In this document: positions 57,734 to 64,000 of the stretch, in pieces | How positions within the stretch are numbered: position 1 is the stretch's first letter | How the letters are laid out: each line of letters starts with the position of its first letter | NCBI GenBank assembly: GCA_047967505.1 | Contig: CM106540.1 | Direction: 5' to 3' (one strand) | Origin: Dipteris shenzhenensis | Taxonomy: Eukaryota > Polypodiophyta > Polypodiopsida > Gleicheniales | DNA length: 64,000 bases | The notes under the pieces: generated by a model | The model's database searches: none | Told to the model about the DNA's origin: nothing | The model's input: only the letters and a program-made list of their open reading frames with translations | Position numbers and translations under genes: made by a program

Positions 57734-58639
57734 GATTACCATGCCAAACGTAAGTATATACATGATGCAGTGTACTAAAAGAGACTGTTCCTCTAAAGGA
57801 ATAGAAAGAGGAAGGGGAAGAGGAAATACTACATTTTCTAATAAGAGTGGAGGCAAGAGGACTTCAACTAGCCAAGATGTTGGAGTCGAGAGATTTAGTG
57901 GGACACATGAAGAGCTTCTCTATGATATTGAGCGGGAAGACCAACATCATGATGAGAAGAAGAAAAGCAAGCCTCAAGTATGTAGATAATAGTGAGAGAG
58001 GTGGGGATCACATTGGTTTGGAGGCCAATGATGCCAACTTTGAATTGGCAAGTGGGGGAGATATCATTAGCAAATGAAGGGCTTTTAGTTCAAATTAATA
58101 TCCTTGAACACCCTTACACACACCAATCATTCGTTCAAGGGTTAGGTGGTATGTAGTAGTTCTTAAGGTGTGTGGGGACTCCATACCCTAGGATACATCT
58201 CTAATGTTATGGTTTTATGCTATTTTCAATTGACCAATGTAGTGGTTAGATTGCATGTAGTCAGAAACACTTTGCCTATGATATGTTTGCTTGTTTTTGA
58301 AGCATGGATATGATCATGACTACAATATGCAACTTCACATCTTTGGCATATGCTTGAAGGAATGTATGCCAAGAATAACACCATATCTGTAGTGTTTTGT
58401 CGTTTGGGTACACATTCTATGTTGGTATTGTATTTTTTGTACTACGTGGTTGGTAAGTATTTGTGTGGACCTTGGAGACAAACCTAGAGGGTATGGGGTG
58501 GAAGCATCAAAAGGGTGCACAACACCATTTCTCTAGGGAAGGGTATATCATGAACGGTCATTGGAATCAATCTCGGAACTGTAAGCTCGTGGGTTTGAAC
58601 TCAGAAAAAAATCATACTCGAATAAGGAGATCATAAATA
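57734..58639. other. No recognisable gene
   Basis: Frames at 57705-58077 are Lys/Glu/Arg-rich and end quickly; no family motif was seen. Confidence 0.35.
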
Positions 58640-58835
58640 CTATTGGGGTTAAACAAGGGTACCCTCTCTCACCAACCCTGTTTAGTCTCTACATAGACGA
58701 GCTCGAGACATTTATGAGGACACTAGGGGGGCCTGATATTCTCTCGCTAGTACCATGATTTAGATCTTACTGTAAGCAGATAACGTTGTGATGTTATCCT
58801 CCTCTATAGGGGACCTCTAGAGACACTGATAGAGA
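58640..58835 (+). pseudogene. LINE reverse transcriptase fragment (GVKQG-YADD part)
   Basis: The plus strand reads IINTIGVKQGYPLSPTLFS and LYIDELETFMRTLGG, the classic LINE RT box before the active site. It is followed in another frame by ILL-stop-ADNVVMLSSS, where YADD is expected: the Tyr codon is TAA and the second Asp is Asn. It is the same type of LINE and the same strand as 49085-50640, beginning about where that fragment ends. It is clearly inactive. Confidence 0.7.
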
Positions 58836-59039
58836 TTGTCTCATCATACACCTACCTAAGGGTTCTTTTTTTGTCCTATTTTTACGATGAGATCGGTGAT
58901 GCAAGCTCGTTTGAGCAGAGGGTAGGTCTCGTTAGCCAAGTTAGAGAGGCAATGCTTCCACTCACACTTTCAAGACCCCTGAACCAAGGCGCTCCCTTTT
59001 GACTCCTTGGTCTGACCAGCCGGCATGTACAGTAGCCCT

Positions 59040-59340
59040 TGTTGGGGACCAAATCTCTCGGATGCAAAGTCTGACAAAATATGAAGAGGGGAGAGGAGAA
59101 GAGTGGAGATGAGGAGAGAGGGCACAGCTAGAGAGCACACCACAAATGACTAACTGTACACTAGATTTAGTTGAAAAAATAGAATACATACAAACCCTTT
59201 TAGGGTTAGGGTTGGGGTTAGGGTTAGGAGATCTAACCCTTTCCTTTATAGCACTCTATAAGGTTAGTGCTATGCACATATGATCACGTGATGGTGCTAT
59301 GCACACATGATCACATGATGTTGAGCATGAACTCTCAACA
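59040..59340 (-). mobile_element. Copia LTR, 301 bp, TGTTG...CAACA
   Basis: On the minus strand the LTR begins tgttgagagt at 59340, directly after the purine tract 'cttgagggaagg'. It ends ccccaaca at 59040, giving matching TGTTG/CAACA ends. It lies just downstream of the copia RNase H stop, so it is the 3' LTR. It contains a tandem pair of 'gtgatcat(g/a)tgtgcatag' motifs, TATA-like 'gctataaagg' and five TTAGGG-type repeats (59198-59228). The matching 5' LTR was not found to the right. Confidence 0.6.
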
Positions 59341-59428
59341 CCTTCCCTCAAGATCAACATCATGAAGTAGGCCTTCCCTCAAGATGATGATTCTGGGGAA
59401 TCGAAGAAGGACTGAGCATTACATTCCA

Positions 59429-60430
59429 TCACACCCCTTTAATGGGAATGTCCTTCCTCTGCGTCAAACCAAGAGCTAGTTGGTGTTTCTCGAATAGCTC
59501 TTTACCGAGTGATTTGATAAAGATGTCTGCAATATTTTCTTTGCTATCACAATGCTGTAGTGTGATGTCACCAAGTAACACTCTTTCTTTGATGAAGTGC
59601 TCTCTGACATCAATGTGCCTTGTCCTGGAGTGATATACTGGATTCTTGGCCAATGCTTGAGCCGATTGATTATCACAGTATATCGTTGTTGGCTTTGACT
59701 CATCAAAGTAATCTGTTTCTGACAATAGTCTTCTGAGCCATATAGCCTCACATGCACCTGTAGTGAGTGCCCTATATTCTGCTTCAGTCGAAGACAAAGA
59801 AACAGTTGGCTGTTTGTTTGACAACCATGATATAGCACCTTGACCAAGGAAAAATGCATATCCCTGTGTCGATCTCCTGGTCTCATGATCTCCCGCATAG
59901 TCACTATCACAGTATCCATGCAACCGTGGATGACTTCCTCTGTATTCTATCCCAAACTGTCTTATACCTCTTATATATCTCAAGACTCTTTTGGCTGCAT
60001 TCCAGTGAGACTGTTTTGGATTTGCCATAAACTGTGCTAGTGAGCTTACTGCATAACAAATATCTGGCCGTGTGATTGTCAGATATATAAGAGATCCAAT
60101 GAGCTGCCTATAGTATCTGTCATTCACTGTAGGCTTTTCTGAATCTTTAGTAAGTTTCAAACTCTGATCCATGGGAGTGGCTGCAATCTTGCAATCTACC
60201 ATATGAAATTCTCGTATCCCTCTCCTAGTCCATTCAGAATGACTTGAACCATTTCTGCGGGGTTCACAGTCTCTCCTGATGCTGCAAGTTGATTGTTGTA
60301 ATCTTTTATGCGGAGTACATAAGCATGACCGGTTTCACTGCTGTTGCAAGAAATGTACTCAAAAGTGTCATGAAGATCTCTGTATGAATCAACTGCAAAT
60401 ACACTGTCTATGCCAAGTGAAATCTCTGTA
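59429..60430 (-). pseudogene. Internally deleted Ty1-copia: gag fused to RNase H
   Basis: From about 60425 to 60205 the minus strand encodes gag: DLHDTFEYISCNSS, AYVLRIKDYNNQLAASG, and EMVQVILNGLGEGYENF. At 60202 another frame starts directly with the pol C-terminus: MVDCKIAATPMDQSL, YYRQLIGSLIYLTITRPDI, and the RNase H with YCDSDYAGD, SSTEAEYRAL, IYCDNQSAQALAKNP, TRHIDVREHFIKE and IADIFIKSLG, ending at 59429. Protease, integrase and RT proper are absent. The RNase H part (257 codons) is intact and uses only CAA/CAG for Gln. The junction text 'gaatttcat' could serve both parents, so a microhomology-mediated deletion is likely. The pieces are in different frames, so no fusion protein is made as read. 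Confidence 0.85.
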
Positions 60431-60435
60431 CCGTC

Positions 60436-60670
60436 GGTGAAGATAGAACTGCAGTATATAAAATCTGATCTGTATTACAAGGCTTGTGGCAATGATGCGG
60501 GGAATAGCCAAGAGGCTTTACAAGGCTGAAATGATGTGCATGATGCCGTGAGATAGCCGAATAGGCTTTACAATGGTGGCATGTGTGTGTGAAATCAAAT
60601 GCTATCTGCCCACTGAATCAATCTGCAATGCCTCTGAACTCGGAAGTCTGCTCACTGAACTGATGAACGT
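60436..60670. repeat. Dispersed LTR/leader-like repeat, copy 2
   Basis: This matches 39971-40250 in the same orientation ('ggtgaagatagaactgcagt', 'aatagccaagaggctttaca'). Read on the minus strand it leads into the gag of the fused copia through 'ggtacagag', a degraded PBS-like string. It may thus be the end of that gag's own 5' LTR. Confidence 0.65.
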
Positions 60671-61310
60671 AAGATTTCAGGTAATGTAATGATGTGAAAC
60701 CGTATGTGAGCGTATGGACTGACTCCGAGTAGGTACTAGTCGAGAATTTCGGGCATGGCTTAGATTGGCAACTTGGGAAAATTCAAAGCGTCCCCTCTAT
60801 GGCGATCTATTCTACTCTGATCTAGATCTAAACCAACCGTCGATCGATGAAAGAACAGCAAATAATTCCTTTTCTTTTGTTCTTTTTAAGTGCTGGGTCA
60901 GATGCGTCGATGTAGAGGCAAATGTGCATGAAGGAAGTGGTTTTGTCGGCGAGGCTCAAATGTAAGTGTAACTTGCGCCAAAATGTGCGCGTGATGTGAC
61001 GAGCGCGTAGAGCACGAAAAAACGAGCGACTTTCCTGTTTGAAGCGCCCTCAAATTCTTCCTGGATCAAGAGATATGACTTGATCTAGGTGGAGGGGCAA
61101 AAGGAGTGCAAATGTGCTCAATGATGATGTGTCACTATGAGTCACATGTAGTGATGATGTGGCACTGTGCTTAGCAAGAGGTGTGCCTGTGAAGCCCTGT
61201 GCTGAGGTGGCAGGAGTGGTCACATGAAGTGACTGTGAAGCACTGTGTGTGCCTACAGAGGTCAGTGCTGACTGGACAGCTCAGGTGGCACAGATGATGA
61301 TGTCAACAAG
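60671..61310. other. No recognisable gene
   Basis: Possibly LTR interior to the right of the copia gag. Composition becomes GC-richer toward the TGACGTGGC cluster. No frame with a motif. Confidence 0.35.
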
Positions 61311-61602
61311 GTGACGTGGCAATGCTGACATGGCTATGATGACGTGGCCTAAAGACGTGGCAAGATGACGTGTCCTAATGACGTGACAATGGTGACGTGT
61401 CTTGATGACGTGGCAGTGGTGACATGGCAGATGACGTGGGTATGCTGACGTGGATTGCTGATGTGGCTGATGACGTAGCCAGATGACATGGCAAAATGAC
61501 GTGGCCTGCTTACGTGGCACTGATGATGTGGCAGCTGAGCTGACAGGGGTGACGTGGCAGTGATGACGTGGTTGCCACTGTGGCAGATGACGTGGCACTT
61601 GG
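61311..61602 (+). promoter_or_regulatory. Dense TGACGTGGC (ACGT-core, bZIP-type) site cluster
   Basis: At least six exact TGACGTGGC sites (61312, 61339, 61407, 61498, 61551 and 61586 approximately) and about a dozen one-mismatch variants lie in about 290 bp. ACGT-core motifs of this form are bound by plant bZIP factors (hex/as-1-like, and the TGACGTG unfolded-protein-response element). Variants TGACATGGC and TGATGTGGC are the two products of CpG deamination. It is either a minisatellite that by chance is an ACGT motif, or a homotypic enhancer in an LTR. No adjacent gene start is evident. Confidence 0.6.
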
Positions 61603-62562
61603 AGATAAGGTTGCCACATGGCACACTGGAGACCTAGCCTACGTGCTATCTTATCCTGCCACGTGTCGCTTTCTGAGAAGCCGAAATCTTGTGAAGATTC
61701 TGACGGAATCTAAGAAGATTCCATCGTCTTCTCCCTTGCAGTCCCGTGAGCTCTTGGAGGAGTAGAAGCGACCGAAGGGTGCTGTGGCTTTGTCGATGGC
61801 TGCTCGCCGTGAGGCTTGGAGGCGGTTGAGCGTAGAGCTAAGGAGAAGCCCGAGGCTGTGAATGCTCTGCAGAGCTCGTTGCTCGCCGAGGCTGTGGGAG
61901 AGCTGTTGATCAGAGGCCAGGCTTCCGTCGAGCCCGTTGGCTGTGTGCTGCGTTGAAGAGCAGTTGGAGGAGCGTCCTGTTGGAGCGTTGGCTCGCTATG
62001 GTTGACCGTCGTTGGAGAAGGAGCACTGGCTCGCTGGAAAAGCGCTTGTCTCTAGGTTCTCATGCTATCAAGGATGATACACCGTAAGCCATTGGTTCCC
62101 CACCAAAACACCTAGGATGGGTTTGGATCATCTCCTCAGATTGCTCTCCAACTTCCTTTCTTTCCCAGACTAGAGATGTTTGGCCGCCTTATCCATGAGG
62201 CAATCAGGCATCGAGAGTGCTTACTTGGATCACATAGACAGGGACGGGACACGCAAGCAAACTCCTCTCAGAGTATGATTACAAAGTTTTTACACCCAGA
62301 CCGCACTTGTCACCACCTTGCGGGCACTCGACATGGCCGTGACCCAGAACCAACGACACGACATATCCAACAAAGGGCAGACACACAGATTACGCTTGGG
62401 AATATCCCTTCCATATTTAGGGCTGAAACAGCCCTCTATCTTTGACTTTATTCCACCACCATCCCATTGGCCACGGGATCCATCATGACCTTCCTCGGGG
62501 GAGGGAAGGGGGGGGGTTCCCTATCTGCTACATTGGACTAGACTTGACTTTGGATTTTTTTA
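61603..62562. other. GC-richer region without recognised gene
   Basis: 61740-62060 has coding-like composition (gctcgccgtgaggcttgg...) but stops in all frames. The frame 62176-62445 has no motif. A G-run lies at 62508-62516. Confidence 0.35.
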
Positions 62563-62565
62563 AAA

Positions 62566-62717
62566 TATGATGATGATGATGGCGATGGTGATGGTGATGG
62601 TGATGGTAATGGTGATGGTGATGGTGATGGTGATGGTGATGGTGATGGTGATGGTGATGGTGATGGTGATGGTGATGGTGATGGTGATGGTGATGGTGAT
62701 GGTGATGTTGATGTTAT
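62566..62717. repeat. GATGGT hexanucleotide repeat, about 25 units
   Basis: Nearly uninterrupted gatggt units with rare variants (gatggc, aatggt, gatgtt). The minus-strand Ser-Pro repeat frame is a by-product. Confidence 0.9.
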
Positions 62718-63034
62718 GACTATGTAGCATGTAGTATTTAGCATGAGTGTTGATGCTCGTTTAGTAGCTCCACCCCTTCAGCTTGTTGTATCAGTTTTCT
62801 CACAGTTTGATAGACCCATTGGTTCTTCCAAAGACTTTCTTCCTTTCTTTCTTTCCTTCTCTCTCTCTCAACCAAACCAAGTGGCCTTCCCCCCAACACA
62901 CACACACACCACCCTCTCAAATTAGTAAAGAGAATACAACATGTTTTGATGACCTATAATGTCCTCACTAAAACTATGATCTACCCTCCATCCAGTAGCA
63001 AAATGAGCAGCAAGTTAATCAGGTTATGCAGTAC

Positions 63035-63130
63035 CTGCTCGCTGCAAATAAGCTTTGTAAAATAAGGGTAGAATTCGCCAAGATGTCTCTGGAACACATC
63101 TGATTCCATATTGGACATTCCACGCAGAAC
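63035..63130 (-). CDS. Single exon resembling ARF-GEF (BIG family) C-terminal region
   Basis: A 96-nt block is bounded by a consensus acceptor ('tttgaagcag', ctg at 63131-63133) and a donor (GAGCAG|gtac at 63034). It is exactly 32 codons, phase 0 at both sides, with no stop. It reads VLRGMSNMESDVFQRHLGEF then YPYFTKLICSEQ. The pattern F..HL..FYP..T.LIC.EQ resembles the C-terminal segment of plant BIG-type (brefeldin A-inhibited) ARF guanine-nucleotide exchange factors, which activate ARF GTPases in vesicle traffic. No neighbouring exon could be identified within the window, so it may belong to a gene with very long introns or be a lone captured exon. The family is from memory of the motif, not a search. 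Confidence 0.42.
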
Positions 63131-63855
63131 CTGCTTCAAATTGAGCAATAACATCAACGTTTGGGATAAAATAGTATACAGATGCACTATAACAAAAAAG
63201 AGTTTGCATTAAGCAATAGTAATATGGAAGAACAAAAGATTCAATAACAAACATAGATATACGTTTGAATATACCAGAAAAAGTTGGGAAACGAACAGCC
63301 TTAATTAGTGGCTTTAAAACAAGTGGCACAACGATGTTATGGATTTAAGGGCAGGGAGGATTTGGTTGCAAAATGTATGCAAAGGAAAAAGATGAGTGCA
63401 ATTTTGCACTCATCGACAAAACAAACTGATCTATCCATAGACATGAGACAAGCATAGATTTATGCAGGTGAACATTGGACTGTTTTCAAAAGAGGTGGGT
63501 CACAGAAGCTGTATCAACCAGTTTGTCGCTTAATCAATGTTGGTGACACCTAGATCAACAAGCCAAGTCTTGTGACGGTGTTGACCAATTCTATGTTGGT
63601 CTTTTACCATTGCCCATACATGGACAATCCACCCTTTCTAGCAGATTTCCACACATTCTCCAATGTTTCAAGAGACAAATGTGTGCATACGTTGAAATCA
63701 TCCTCATAGGGTATAGGGTTTAAATCATACTCATATGGTATAGGGCCAACATATCTTCACTATGGGGAAAAAATTGTTGTTTTTCCACATGTTTGTATGT
63801 GGATGTGTGTGTGTGTGTGTGTGTGTAAGGCAAGGTGTGAGGTGTGTGTCCACAG
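63131..63855. other. Intron-like sequence without recognised exon
   Basis: AT-rich. A TG tract at about 63803-63826 lies just before the exon at 63856. The minus frame to 63329 mostly covers the intron upstream of the BIG-like exon. Confidence 0.35.
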
Positions 63856-64000
63856 ATTCTAAGCGTCGCCTATCCGAGCCTGCATCGCAAGATGATGAAC
63901 TTACTGTGGAAGCTCAGTACGTGTTTGACACCCTTAAGGATGACTTTCAGCAGTCACGACAGGAATGGGGCAAACCGGTTCCAGAGGTCACGTACAAATT
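63856..64000 (+). CDS. Partial exon of unidentified gene, runs off the window
   Basis: After a plausible acceptor ('gtgtgtgtccacag', ending 63855) the plus strand is open in one phase to the window end. It reads SKRRLSEPASQDDELTVEAQ, YVFDTLKDDFQQSRQEWG and KPVPEVTYK. Codon usage is balanced and the stretch is charged and non-repetitive, unlike the surrounding DNA, which makes a host exon likely. The splice would be phase 1 (the first full codon is TCT). I do not recognise the family; the rest lies beyond the edge. Confidence 0.4.
   Translation, partial: MLSVAYPSLHRKMMNLLWKLSTCLTPLRMTFSSHDRNGANRFQRSRTN

Noticed and set aside
62538-62744. Ser-Pro repeat protein
   Set aside because: Minus-strand reading of the GATGGT hexanucleotide array.

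Overview
This looks like repeat-dominated nuclear DNA of a land plant. The main clues are a Ty1-copia gag of the plant UBN2 type, a copia RNase H domain, a hAT transposase with BED and DUF659-like regions and a plant-style intron, and CACTA (En/Spm) ends with decayed transposase exons. Long TG, GA and TATG microsatellites, many minisatellites, a Penelope-like RT and a helicase-plus-endonuclease Helitron-like element suggest a large, slowly purged genome such as a fern or another seedless plant. That placement is inference. No bacterial operon, rRNA, tRNA or CRISPR was found, and no complete host gene is visible. Host coding signal is limited to a possible DC1 remnant (2.5-2.8 kb), one clean 96-nt exon resembling an ARF-GEF of the BIG family (63.0-63.1 kb, minus) and an exon running off the right edge (63.86 kb onward, plus).

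Layout. 0-5 kb: little beyond small tandem repeats, a G-rich minisatellite and a 51-bp-arm hairpin. 5.6-13.5 kb: a decayed Penelope-like reverse transcriptase on the minus strand, bracketed by two direct-repeat blocks that carry paired TG microsatellites. 16.5-18.6 kb: a CACTA terminus, phased 16-bp palindromes and a three-exon TNPA-like pseudogene. 19.7-20.9 and 32.8-34.1 kb: two long purine/pyrimidine arrays in opposite orientation. 24.7-27.5 and 37.3-39.0 kb: two clusters of a roughly 0.7-kb tandem unit with nested palindromes and TATG/TA microsatellites, also in opposite orientation. 30.7-32.7 kb: a second CACTA portion (TNPA fragment, TNPD-like N-terminal exons, palindromes). 40-44 kb: copia leader-like sequence, a third TNPA fragment, and a Helentron-like element (Rep C-terminal region, PIF1 helicase, AP-type endonuclease). 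45.5-48.6 kb: a copia gag interrupted by repeat-bounded DNA. 49.1-50.6 and 58.6-58.8 kb: two complementary parts of a LINE. 52.0-54.7 kb: hAT with palindromic subterminal repeats. 56.4-57.6 kb: tandem repeat built around a TTTCGC-GCGAAA palindrome. 59.0-60.4 kb: copia with gag fused to RNase H, and one LTR. 61.3-61.6 kb: dense TGACGTGGC cluster. 62.6 kb: GATGGT hexanucleotide array.

How it fits together. Nearly every gene-like sequence is a transposon, and nearly all are broken. Many breaks are TAG or TGA codons where glutamine or arginine is expected, and repeat motifs differ by CG to CA/TG changes. That pattern fits long-term cytosine methylation and deamination of silenced transposons. Several families (CACTA, hAT, the 0.7-kb unit) share one design: perfect palindromes repeated near an element end. 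Coordinates of intronic or decayed elements are approximate because they were read by eye.
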